A DNA stretch of 64,000 bases from UBA2882 sp045542735 (GTDB lineage: Bacteria; Bacillota; Clostridia; Lachnospirales; Lachnospiraceae): NCBI GenBank assembly GCA_045542735.1, contig JAZQLQ010000008.1, positions 124,001-188,000 of the forward strand, written 5' to 3'. Below, one piece after another: positions 8,730 to 16,236 of this stretch. The stretch's first letter is position 1. Every line of letters begins with the position of its first letter. Both the position numbers and the translations under genes were made by a program. Below the pieces are notes generated by a model. That model saw only the letters and a program-made list of their open reading frames with translations. It was not told where the DNA came from and made no database searches.

Positions 8730-9065
8730 CTATCCCAATAATCCTTTATCTGCAATTTCATCCCATTCCGCCTTGCGACTCTCGTATTGTCCGGATATCC
8801 AGGCCGCCACTTCCTCTTTTCCTTCATCGGAATAAGGAAACTCCTTCGATAAAATCAGCTCCGGATCAGTCTTGCTAAAACACTTGGGACCCGGCCATAC
8901 ATATGCAATCAAGGTTGCATTCATTTTTTCCTCAATGGGTGCAAACTTTACATGCTTCATGGGATTACGGTTTACACGATAATTCATACCGCTTACACTT
9001 CCAAAAAAAGCCTCTCCATATTCATAATGCTCCAGCAAATATAAATCCTTGCTTTCCACTACCAT
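8730..9065 (-). CDS. Small protein of unknown function
   Basis: This 111-residue protein has no membrane segment or signal peptide. It is rich in aromatic residues (for example YLLEHYEYGEAFFG and LIAYVWPGPKCF). The N-terminal half looks like a compact beta-rich fold and the C-terminal third is acidic and helical. The ATG has AGAGG seven bases upstream, and that site lies in the 10-base gap after the DUF4349 gene. It ends 15 bases before the ABC-F gene, so the three probably form one transcript. I do not recognise the family. Confidence 0.75.
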   Translation of the reverse strand: MVVESKDLYLLEHYEYGEAFFGSVSGMNYRVNRNPMKHVKFAPIEEKMNATLIAYVWPGPKCFSKTDPELILSKEFPYSDEGKEEVAAWISGQYESRKAEWDEIADKGLLG

Positions 9066-9075
9066 AGTTTTGCCT

Positions 9076-10101
9076 CTATTCTGTCTTTGTTGTTTCTGTT
9101 ACTGCCTCTTGTTTTGGCTCTGTCATCTGCGTTTTTTGTTGTCTCTTGGCTTTGCGTTTTTTATTTGCTTTGCGGATTGCTTTTACAACCAATACGCATA
9201 CAACAATCACAACCGCCCACACAACAATATACGGAAGTTTAATGATAAAGCCAATACCAAAGTTTAGTAATCCGTTTCCTACACCGTATAAGCTTTCGGT
9301 AAATCCTGTTACGATTTTTTCGCCGATAGTCTGTTCTTTAACCGGTGTCAATTTAGCAACTTCCTGTATGTATAAATAGACTGTGCTGTAAGAAATCTGA
9401 TTATCCAACGTACGAAGTCTGGATTCCATACTCTCCAACTCATAACGCACTTCTGATAATCTGCTTTCCAATGCAATGATATCTTCAATTGTCGCTGCCT
9501 CTTCCATCAGTTCCAACAAACGTTCCTGCTCAACCAGTAAAGCCTCTTTCTTGCTTTCCAGATCCACATACTGTAAAGTCACATCTGTCACACTGTCGTT
9601 ACGGCTAATGACATTGGATGCCTCCGATACTTCCGATAAAAATGCATCCAGATTATCTGCCGGAATACGAATAGTCAGATTAGCATCACGGGTATCATTT
9701 CCGTAATAACTGCTACCGTTATATACATAACTGTTTTCCACATAACCGCCTAAGGCTTCCGTCTTTTCGTTGACCTTTGCGTACAATTCATCAAAACTTT
9801 CGGTTTCTACTTCCAGATTGACATTTTTGATAAGTTTCCGGTTTGTCTGCTGCAGTTCTACCTCTTGTATCTCCGCCTCAGGTTCTTCCACCGCTTCTTC
9901 TGTCACGGCTTCTTCCACAGGCGCCCCTGCCACTGTATTCATCATATACACATCATCTGTGTCATAGCTGCCATTTTCATATGATTCGGTCATAACCGAA
10001 TAATCTGCTTTTTCTGAAGCAGATGCACCGCATCCGGTTAACATAACTACAACCAGTAATGCAACCGCTAAGCTTTTCCATTTCCATATTTTCTTTTTCA
10101 T
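9076..10101 (-). CDS. DUF4349 lipoprotein
   Basis: This 341-residue protein starts with a lipoprotein signal peptide whose lipobox is LTGC, so it is attached to the outer face of the membrane. After an acidic, low-complexity linker, a DUF4349 domain spans about residues 90-260 (beta-rich with a central coiled coil of the type LESKKEALLVEQERLLEL). A transmembrane helix near the C terminus (about 285-310) is followed by a basic cytoplasmic tail. The ATG at 10101 is seven bases from GGAGG; an ATG two codons earlier is too close to it. Function is unknown. Confidence 0.88.
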   Translation of the reverse strand: MKKKIWKWKSLAVALLVVVMLTGCGASASEKADYSVMTESYENGSYDTDDVYMMNTVAGAPVEEAVTEEAVEEPEAEIQEVELQQTNRKLIKNVNLEVETESFDELYAKVNEKTEALGGYVENSYVYNGSSYYGNDTRDANLTIRIPADNLDAFLSEVSEASNVISRNDSVTDVTLQYVDLESKKEALLVEQERLLELMEEAATIEDIIALESRLSEVRYELESMESRLRTLDNQISYSTVYLYIQEVAKLTPVKEQTIGEKIVTGFTESLYGVGNGLLNFGIGFIIKLPYIVVWAVVIVVCVLVVKAIRKANKKRKAKRQQKTQMTEPKQEAVTETTKTE

Positions 10102-10214
10102 AGTCATTCCTCCCTCTTCCTATGCCTTTGCACATTGGCATCTCTTATATCATAGATACGCATGGGAATGCTTTTATTTATGGTAATTTTAGAAAATTAT
10201 GTATAAATTTTTAT

Positions 10215-11903
10215 TTAGCGGAATATACGTTTTTCAAATTCTTCTGCCTGCATGGGTGCTGCATACAAATAACCTTGTGCCACGTCACATCCGGCTTCAA
10301 TAAGGAAATCCCTTTGCTCTGTTGTCTCTACACCTTCTGCCAACACCTTCATATTCATGGTTTTGGCCATATCGATAATATTCTCAATCATGGCCTTACT
10401 CTTAAATCCTTCGGGACTATCCATATCTGCAACGACTTTTTTATCCAATTTCAGCACATCTACATCCAAGTCTTTGATCATATTCAGGGAAGAAAAACCA
10501 AGACCAAAATTGTCCAGAGATGTGGTTAGACCACACTCCTTCATGCGCTTAAATAAATCTGCCATAATCGCATATTCGCGGGAATCCATGGTCTCCGTCA
10601 ACTCAATCTCAATATACTTTGGATCAACCTGATACTCATCCAATATCTCCATAATATCTTCCACCAAAGATTGGCTATGCAGATTCCAATTGGATAAATT
10701 CACCGAGATACGCACCGGCTCTTTGCCACGGCTTTTCCATTGTGCAATCAGCTTACATGCCTGCCGTAAAATCTCAAAATCCAGCATGCATACCGCCCCG
10801 TCTTTTTCCAGCATGGGAATAAACCACTCGGGACTGACAATTTTTCCTTTGTGATTCCATCTGGCCAATGCTTCTGCACCACAAATACTCTTGGTATCCA
10901 AGTCAAATTTGGGTTGCAAGTAGGTGACAAACTTACCCCCTTGCATATTTTCCACGAATTCCTGCGCAACCATCTTTTCGTACACAATACGCTCCGAAAG
11001 CTCCGGTGTATAATATACATATTCCTGCTTATAGGATTGTTTTGCTGCCTGCAATGCAGTTCCAATCGCAGTCATGACATCACTCATCTTAGTAACTTCT
11101 GCATCAATCTCATAGATACCACATACAGCGCGGAGAGTGTGCATTTGTTTGCCCGCCGCCGTCTCAATCTCAACTTCAATTTGTTTTAAATACTGCAAAA
11201 AGGCCTGTGTGCGGTCTCTGCGGATCAATGCCACATAATTATCTCCACCCAAACGTGCCACCATCTCATCTTCAATGAGAAAATCACAGACTTCATGGGC
11301 GTACTGAATCATAACCTGATCGCCACCTTGATAATCCAACATCCGGTTAATGTATCGGAAATCCCTCACGTTAAAATAGAAAGCATCGTATTTTGCCAGT
11401 TTACCTTTTTCTATCAGACGGCTTCCATGTGTATAAAAGGTGGTCAGATTGGGAATACCGGTCAAGCCGTCCTCGTGTAAGGTACGACTAAGCAAGGTAC
11501 CACTTCTGGCTCTTCCGATAAATACATATAACTGCTTGATAATCAAATCCAAATCTTTGATCTGTTTTTCATCGCATGTATAATCTTTAAGTGTATAAAC
11601 TTCAAAGCTGGTACTATCACCTGCATCTGTCTCAAAATAAAAGTTATAATTGGGCTTTGTATCCACTTCACCTTTTTCATATAAAACCTGACGTCTTTTT
11701 TCTCCGTCACGTAGTATACGGTTCGGTGGCGAATCCACCTTTACAACCACTTTGCCTATGGGCAACTCCGGTACAATCTTGCCGATTGCCGTACCTGCTA
11801 CATCAAAGCATCTTTTTACGTCAATGGGCGCATCCAGAAGCGTATTAAAAAAGGCCACATATGCCGAACTCACAAGATTTCCGTTTTGCTGTCTTTTTTC
11901 CAT
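10215..11903 (-). CDS. GGDEF-EAL protein, GGDEF degenerate, EAL with one substituted metal ligand
   Basis: This 562-residue cytoplasmic protein turns over or senses cyclic-di-GMP. An N-terminal region of about 150 residues has no obvious family. A GGDEF domain follows in which the signature reads GGDNY, so cyclase activity is unlikely. The C-terminal EAL domain keeps EAL in GAEALARW, the Asn in SVNLSNW, the Glu in ELTET, the Lys in LKLD, the Glu in AEGVE and the Gln in AQGY. The usual DDFG is DNFG, which removes one metal-ligand aspartate. It may therefore bind rather than cleave the nucleotide. The ATG at 11903 has GGGGG eight bases upstream. Confidence 0.9.
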   Translation of the reverse strand: MEKRQQNGNLVSSAYVAFFNTLLDAPIDVKRCFDVAGTAIGKIVPELPIGKVVVKVDSPPNRILRDGEKRRQVLYEKGEVDTKPNYNFYFETDAGDSTSFEVYTLKDYTCDEKQIKDLDLIIKQLYVFIGRARSGTLLSRTLHEDGLTGIPNLTTFYTHGSRLIEKGKLAKYDAFYFNVRDFRYINRMLDYQGGDQVMIQYAHEVCDFLIEDEMVARLGGDNYVALIRRDRTQAFLQYLKQIEVEIETAAGKQMHTLRAVCGIYEIDAEVTKMSDVMTAIGTALQAAKQSYKQEYVYYTPELSERIVYEKMVAQEFVENMQGGKFVTYLQPKFDLDTKSICGAEALARWNHKGKIVSPEWFIPMLEKDGAVCMLDFEILRQACKLIAQWKSRGKEPVRISVNLSNWNLHSQSLVEDIMEILDEYQVDPKYIEIELTETMDSREYAIMADLFKRMKECGLTTSLDNFGLGFSSLNMIKDLDVDVLKLDKKVVADMDSPEGFKSKAMIENIIDMAKTMNMKVLAEGVETTEQRDFLIEAGCDVAQGYLYAAPMQAEEFEKRIFR

Positions 11904-11909
11904 AAACAA

Positions 11910-11977
11910 AACCCCCTTTTTATCTTGATAGTAACACGTTTATAAGTATTACTATCATAGCATAAAAACAGGGGGTT
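11910..11977 (-). promoter_or_regulatory. Long inverted repeat enclosing the RBS of the GGDEF-EAL gene
   Basis: In the plus strand, AACCCCCTTTTTAT with TGATAGTAA (11910-11934) is matched by TTACTATCA with ATAAAAA and GGGGGTT (11949-11977). This gives three helices of 7, 7 and 9 bp separated by small internal loops. On the minus-strand transcript the GGGGG ribosome binding site is base-paired, and TTTTGTTT follows the stem. It could act as a terminator for the upstream gene, as a translation block, or both. Confidence 0.7.
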
Positions 11978-11982
11978 GTCAT
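11954..11982 (-). promoter_or_regulatory. Promoter of the GGDEF-EAL gene, inside the inverted repeat
   Basis: The -35 is ATGACA (11977-11982), the spacer is 17 bp and the -10 is TATGAT (11954-11959), preceded by TGC as an extended -10. Transcription would start near 11947, in the loop, so the transcript lacks the 5' arm that would hide the ribosome binding site. Confidence 0.6.
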
Positions 11983-12001
11983 TGATTCTGTGGCACTAAA
12001 A

Positions 12002-12988
12002 TTAACGTAATGCTTCCGCTTCCTCAAAGCCTTTTTCGCTTACTTCCCATGCTTCCGGCGGCATTCCGTATCCAATATCATAAGAGATTCCTTCTATATC
12101 GATATATCGTAGCAATATATTATCCTTCACATAAATACGGTGCTCACCCATGTCGTTATAAGCAAACATAAAATATAGCTGTCCTTCATGGAAATAGTAC
12201 TCTCTTGCCATATCCCATCCGTCAAAGCCACCTTTAACGGCTATTTTTACAAGTTTTGTTCCATCATAAACAAAATCAACATATTCGTTTTGAGGAACAA
12301 GGGTAAACACTTCCAATTTACTCTGTGTATCATAATACCAAGTCTGAATCTGCTCAATTTCTGCTTCTAAATCGTATCCTGTATTATCCACATAGGCACT
12401 ATTCACTGCAACCTCCGGCACACTACCGTCAGTGACAATTTGAATGGTTTTTTCATCCAAATAGGTTAATACATATTCAACTCCATAGTCATCCACAAAT
12501 ACCAGTTCATTCTCTGAAAAGCTTACTAAGTCTGTATCTGTCCATACCGGTCCTCTGGTAATCAAAAATTCATATTCCGCTTCCTCGTCTCCATAAACAG
12601 CTCCGCCTTTGCCACATGCCGAAATATCAATTCCATTATGACCACTACCCACGCAGTAACCCATAATATTGGATTCTTCATCCCACAACCAATATCCAAC
12701 AAACTTAGACAGAACTGCATCTTGATCTAATTCCTGCTCCACTTCTTCGACAGGTTCTTCTTCAGTTTCTTTCTCTGATTCCTCCGACTTTTCTTCCTCT
12801 TCTATGTCAGATTCATCTTCATATTTATCATTTTCAACAGTCTCCTGTTCCACTTCATCTGTATCTGATGTTGTAGCCAGACTATTCCCCTTTATTACCA
12901 ACATAACGCCTACGACAGCCGTTGCCAAAACAATACAAGTTGCCAAAACAATAATGGTTATAATCAACCCTTTTTTCTTTCCTTCCAT
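12002..12988 (-). CDS. Membrane-anchored extracytoplasmic protein, function unknown
   Basis: This 328-residue protein begins with Lys-rich residues and one transmembrane segment (about 9-31, IITIIVLATCIVLATAVVGV) without a lipobox. A long acidic Glu/Ser linker follows (about 38-90). The outer part (about 95-328) is beta-rich, with many aromatic and Tyr-Asp residues, and contains a phrase typical of secreted Lachnospiraceae proteins (FVGYWLWDEESNIMGYC). The ATG at 12988 is preferred; a GTG four codons earlier is possible. It has no catalytic motif that I recognise. It probably presents a sensor or binding domain outside the cell. Confidence 0.75.
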   Translation of the reverse strand: MEGKKKGLIITIIVLATCIVLATAVVGVMLVIKGNSLATTSDTDEVEQETVENDKYEDESDIEEEEKSEESEKETEEEPVEEVEQELDQDAVLSKFVGYWLWDEESNIMGYCVGSGHNGIDISACGKGGAVYGDEEAEYEFLITRGPVWTDTDLVSFSENELVFVDDYGVEYVLTYLDEKTIQIVTDGSVPEVAVNSAYVDNTGYDLEAEIEQIQTWYYDTQSKLEVFTLVPQNEYVDFVYDGTKLVKIAVKGGFDGWDMAREYYFHEGQLYFMFAYNDMGEHRIYVKDNILLRYIDIEGISYDIGYGMPPEAWEVSEKGFEEAEALR

Positions 12989-13026
12989 CCTTTTCCACAC
13001 CTCTCATTGTATTATGGTATTATATA

Positions 13027-13061
13027 ATAAAAAAGGAAACCTTATATTGTGTAAGGTTTCC
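13027..13061 (-). terminator. Terminator of the tRNA-Val/tRNA-Met operon
   Basis: The stem GGAAACCTTA pairs with TAAGGTTTCC around a 7-base loop (13035-13061). On the minus strand a run of six T follows. It lies eight bases past tRNA-Met. Confidence 0.9.
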
Positions 13062-13068
13062 ATTGTAA

Positions 13069-13142
13069 TAGCGAGAGAGGGATTTGAACCCACGACACCA
13101 CGGGTATGAACCGTGTGCTCTAGCCAACTGAGCTATCTCGCC
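13069..13142 (-). tRNA. Elongator tRNA-Met (anticodon CAT)
   Basis: The minus strand forms a cloverleaf with acceptor GGCGAGA/TCTCGCT (first pair G-T), D-arm AGCTCAGTTGGCTAGAGC and anticodon loop TTCATAC. The closing pair and the anticodon stem (ACGG...CCGT) fit elongator rather than initiator tRNA, which would carry three G-C pairs next to the anticodon loop. The discriminator is A. No CCA is encoded. Confidence 0.93.
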
Positions 13143-13149
13143 ATATAAA

Positions 13150-13222
13150 TGGGACCTACAGGGCTCGAACCTGTGACCCTCTGCTTGTAAGGCAGATGCT
13201 CTCCCAGCTGAGCTAAGATCCC
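13150..13222 (-). tRNA. tRNA-Val (anticodon TAC)
   Basis: The acceptor stem is GGGATCT with AGGTCCC, the D-arm is AGCTCAGCTGGGAGAGC, the anticodon loop is CTTACAA and the T-loop is TTCGAGC. The discriminator is A and no CCA is encoded. It lies seven bases before tRNA-Met and shares its promoter. Confidence 0.95.
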
Positions 13223-13256
13223 ATTTTTACGGGTCGTTTTCACAACCCGCTTTGCT

Positions 13257-13286
13257 AGTATATAATGACATAGGGGGACTTGTCAA
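13257..13286 (-). promoter_or_regulatory. Promoter of the tRNA-Val/tRNA-Met operon
   Basis: The -35 is TTGACA (13281-13286), the spacer is 18 bp and the -10 is TATACT (13257-13262). The remaining bases up to ispF (to 13417) are AT-rich; on the plus strand TATAAT at 13384-13389 may be the ispF -10. Confidence 0.8.
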
Positions 13287-13417
13287 GTTTTTCTTTTAAA
13301 AAAATATAGTTTTTTTCATTTTTATTCTGTTACAGGAATCCAACTTAGGTTATACTGTTAAAGAAGCTATTGATTATAACACCTATAATGACATTATTAA
13401 TAGAGAGGATATAAAAT

Positions 13418-13960
13418 ATGAGAATCGGAATGGGCTACGATGTTCACAAATTGGTAGAAGGAAGGGATCTGATTATCGGCGGTGTCACAATCCCCTATGA
13501 AAAAGGATTACTTGGCCACTCGGACGCCGATGTTTTATTACACGCGATTTCTGATGCACTTCTGGGTGCCGCAGCACTTGGCGATATCGGCAAGCATTTT
13601 CCCGACAGTGATCCCCAATACAAAGGAATTTCCAGTATTCTTCTTCTGAAAAAGGTCGGTGAACTCTTAGAAGAAAACTTTTTCTTAATTGAAAATATTG
13701 ATGCAACCATCATCGCACAACAACCGAAAATGCGCCCTTATATCGATACCATGCGTCAAAATATTGCAGATGCGCTGGATATTGATATTGCTCAGGTAAA
13801 TGTAAAAGCAACAACAGAAGAAGGTCTGGGATTTACCGGAACCGGTGAAGGAATATCCTCACAAGCCATCTGTATGCTTACCACACCCAATAGTCTTATG
13901 GACACTGCAGTGAGTGACGGTTGTACCGGTTGTCAGGGTTGTCCCAAACATCAGGCTTAA
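13418..13960 (+). CDS. ispF: 2-C-methyl-D-erythritol 2,4-cyclodiphosphate synthase with Cys-rich tail
   Basis: This enzyme of the non-mevalonate isoprenoid pathway forms the cyclic diphosphate and releases CMP. The metal ligands are seen in GYDVHKL (Asp8, His10) and GLLGHSDADV (His42), and the conserved block TEEGLGFTGTGEGI holds the Thr/Glu of the CDP site. The protein is 180 residues, about 20 longer than usual. The extra C terminus ends with three cysteines at spacing CxxCxxC (169, 172, 175). GAGAGG lies nine bases before the ATG. The GNAT gene begins 18 bases later. Confidence 0.95.
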   Translation: MRIGMGYDVHKLVEGRDLIIGGVTIPYEKGLLGHSDADVLLHAISDALLGAAALGDIGKHFPDSDPQYKGISSILLLKKVGELLEENFFLIENIDATIIAQQPKMRPYIDTMRQNIADALDIDIAQVNVKATTEEGLGFTGTGEGISSQAICMLTTPNSLMDTAVSDGCTGCQGCPKHQA

Positions 13961-13978
13961 TCATAAAGGATTAATTTT

Positions 13979-14911
13979 ATGAAACAATACACCTATACAG
14001 ATTCAGACAATCAACTGCATCATTATCATATCCAATGTATCAGTGGCAAAGATGTATTAACCACCCGGCCTCTGTGGGAAGAAGTTTTTGATGAAGACAG
14101 TCCGGCATTTACAGACTACTATTTTTCCCATAAAGCCATACAAAATACCACCTTTGTCTGCAAATATGAGGGTACAATTGTCTCAATGGTCCATATGACC
14201 CCCTATCAGATAAATATAAAAGGAAATATTATACCCACATTCTATATTGTTGGTGTTGCAACCAAAGAAGAACACCGACACCGGGGGCTTATGGCAACTT
14301 TATTACAAGAAGTATTTACCTATGCCAAAGAAGTTAAGACACCTTTTGTTTTTTTGATGCCGGCTAATCCGGCCATTTATGAACCATTTGGCTTCTCCTA
14401 CATCTATGCCCGCCCGGAATATGATGTATCGACAAATATCCTCACCCCAGAAGTTTACATAAATGAATTATGTGGCAACGGTTTATACCTCGAATTCATT
14501 GACTCTACTATTTCAGAATCAGATTTATGTAAACTTGTATCGTTTGCAAATACAACCCTATCCCAGCAGTATGATTACTACATTTTCCGTACATCGGATT
14601 ACTTCCGGACACTACTTGCTGAGCTTAAAAGCCAACATGGCGGTATCTATCTATTCAAAAAAGAGGAAGACATTGTTGGCTATATTCTATACGCCAATGA
14701 AGGAAAAGCATTTATACAAGAGATGTTGTTGTCTTCAGACTTCCACACACTTTTAGATTCCAGCATTATGTCAACTGCAATTCCCATTGCTGCAAAAGAC
14801 AAAAAACCTATTATTATGGCAAAAAATCTGTATCATAGCAACAACCCGGAATATCATGATTATGTAAACCTATTGTCCACTTTAAAAGGTTGCATCAACG
14901 AAATCGTTTGA
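13979..14911 (+). CDS. GNAT-family N-acetyltransferase, Eis-like
   Basis: This 310-residue protein carries a GNAT fold in its N-terminal half. The acetyl-CoA-binding motif appears as VGVATKEEHRHRGLMATLLQ (about residues 94-113), and the later MPANPAIYEPFGF matches the typical family strand. The C-terminal half looks like a second, degenerate acetyltransferase-like domain, an arrangement known from Eis-type enzymes. The substrate cannot be told. AAGGA precedes the ATG. It is probably cotranscribed with ispF and ends in a shared convergent terminator. Confidence 0.85.
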   Translation: MKQYTYTDSDNQLHHYHIQCISGKDVLTTRPLWEEVFDEDSPAFTDYYFSHKAIQNTTFVCKYEGTIVSMVHMTPYQINIKGNIIPTFYIVGVATKEEHRHRGLMATLLQEVFTYAKEVKTPFVFLMPANPAIYEPFGFSYIYARPEYDVSTNILTPEVYINELCGNGLYLEFIDSTISESDLCKLVSFANTTLSQQYDYYIFRTSDYFRTLLAELKSQHGGIYLFKKEEDIVGYILYANEGKAFIQEMLLSSDFHTLLDSSIMSTAIPIAAKDKKPIIMAKNLYHSNNPEYHDYVNLLSTLKGCINEIV

Positions 14912-14923
14912 TGCAACCTTTGC
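14884..14923. terminator. Bidirectional terminator between GNAT and greA
   Basis: GGTTGCATCAA pairs with TTGATGCAACC, with a further inner ACG/CGT helix. The stem overlaps the GNAT stop codon and lies two bases past the greA end. Short T-rich flanks occur on both sides, so it can serve both converging genes. Confidence 0.75.
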
Positions 14924-14924
14924 T

Positions 14925-15425
14925 CTAAAACTTATTTAACTCTAAATCATCATCTTCTGTTTTTTCAATTTTTTTAATAATCACCGGATAACTGACCCTC
15001 TCATTGACGCAAACAGTAACTGTATCCCCAACCTTATGACCAAGCAAAGCTTTTCCCATAGGTGACTCTGTACTAATCAGCCCCTTTAAGGAATTCCCTC
15101 TGACTGTTGTCACAATCCGATATACTTCCTCTGAATGATCATCCGGAAACTCAACGGTCACCGTATTGTTCACTCCAACCTCGTCATCTGCCGATTCATC
15201 AGAAATCACTACTGCAGTCTTAATCATACGCTCCAAAAAGCGGATACGGCTTTCATTTTTGTTTTTTTCACGCTTTGCTGCATGATACTCAAAATTTTCA
15301 CTGAGATCCCCATGCGCTCTCGCTTCCTTCACATGCTCCAAAAGCTCTTTTCGTACCGTAACCTTCCGATACTCAATCTCTTCGCGCATTTTTTCGATAT
15401 CTTTTTCGGTTAATTCATTGTGCAT
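14925..15425 (-). CDS. greA: Transcription elongation factor GreA
   Basis: This 166-residue protein is a cleavage factor that rescues backtracked RNA polymerase. The N-terminal coiled coil carries the tip motif ARAHGDLSENFEYHAAK, with the acidic Asp and Glu used for transcript cleavage. The C-terminal FKBP-like domain contains ESPMGKALLGHKVGDTV. Length and layout are those of GreA. The ATG has GGAG about eight bases upstream. The mecA-like gene ends 30 bases upstream on the same strand, so read-through from there is likely. Confidence 0.92.
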   Translation of the reverse strand: MHNELTEKDIEKMREEIEYRKVTVRKELLEHVKEARAHGDLSENFEYHAAKREKNKNESRIRFLERMIKTAVVISDESADDEVGVNNTVTVEFPDDHSEEVYRIVTTVRGNSLKGLISTESPMGKALLGHKVGDTVTVCVNERVSYPVIIKKIEKTEDDDLELNKF

Positions 15426-15455
15426 GAATCAATTCTCCATTTCATAACAAGTGTT

Positions 15456-16220
15456 TTATTTCTTTAATTTACCGATTGCATTCTCTGCGATCACACACTC
15501 ATAATGCTCTTTTATATACTCTGACTGCTCTTCTTTTTCTGATACAAATTGTCCATACTCGTAGGCTGTCAGATATACACCGGCCAAGGTTTGCACGGAT
15601 ACATCTTTCCGGACAAGCAACATATAGAATTTACCCTTTATAGGATCTTTATACAAAGAACTCTCTATTTCTTCCGGCATTTCCACGGCATTTACATAGG
15701 AAAGTACATCACCGACGCTGTCAAAAGCAAAAATCTTTCGTTCCAAATTGCTGGTACTTTCCAATTGCAGATCTGTAATCTTCGATTGCTCATAAAGAGC
15801 ATCATCCTGATTAACGCCCATATCCTTTGCAATCTCTTTTTGGATATTTTTCATTAGCCTTTTCACAAAACCGGCTCTCTCACCGGGCTTAATCTTGCCA
15901 ATCTCTTTCATTACGTCTTCCGGTATCTTGACACCTGCTTTTTTTAGCAGGCGCAAGGTTACATCGGTATCCATCTCATTATTTTCTGCCATAAAAATAG
16001 CAATACCATTTTCCGGAATGGGCGCAATTTGCAATGATGTCAACAAGCCATTGGGCCTATAATCCACTTCTTTTGCTGCCATTTTCACAACTTCCTGAAT
16101 AAACAGCAGGGCATTCTCGCTTTTTGAGAAAAAATCTTCAATTTTTACATCATACTGTTCCATGTCTTCTTCTGTTACCAGACATTTCACCAAATTTTCA
16201 TTTACTCTATAAAATTCCAT
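15456..16220 (-). CDS. mecA: MecA-family adaptor protein
   Basis: This 254-residue protein matches the MecA/YpbH layout: N-terminal domain MEFYRVNENLVKCLVTEEDM, a variable middle, and a C-terminal domain with SSLYKDPIKGKFYMLLVRK and YGQFVSEKEE. MecA proteins deliver substrates to ClpC, and a clpC gene is present in this window (33.5-35.9 kb). The ATG at 16220 is chosen by homology, since upstream in-frame codons overlap argS. The middle segment is longer than in Bacillus. The family call is firm; the substrates are unknown. Confidence 0.82.
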   Translation of the reverse strand: MEFYRVNENLVKCLVTEEDMEQYDVKIEDFFSKSENALLFIQEVVKMAAKEVDYRPNGLLTSLQIAPIPENGIAIFMAENNEMDTDVTLRLLKKAGVKIPEDVMKEIGKIKPGERAGFVKRLMKNIQKEIAKDMGVNQDDALYEQSKITDLQLESTSNLERKIFAFDSVGDVLSYVNAVEMPEEIESSLYKDPIKGKFYMLLVRKDVSVQTLAGVYLTAYEYGQFVSEKEEQSEYIKEHYECVIAENAIGKLKK

Positions 16221-16236
16221 TAAATCACATCCGTTA

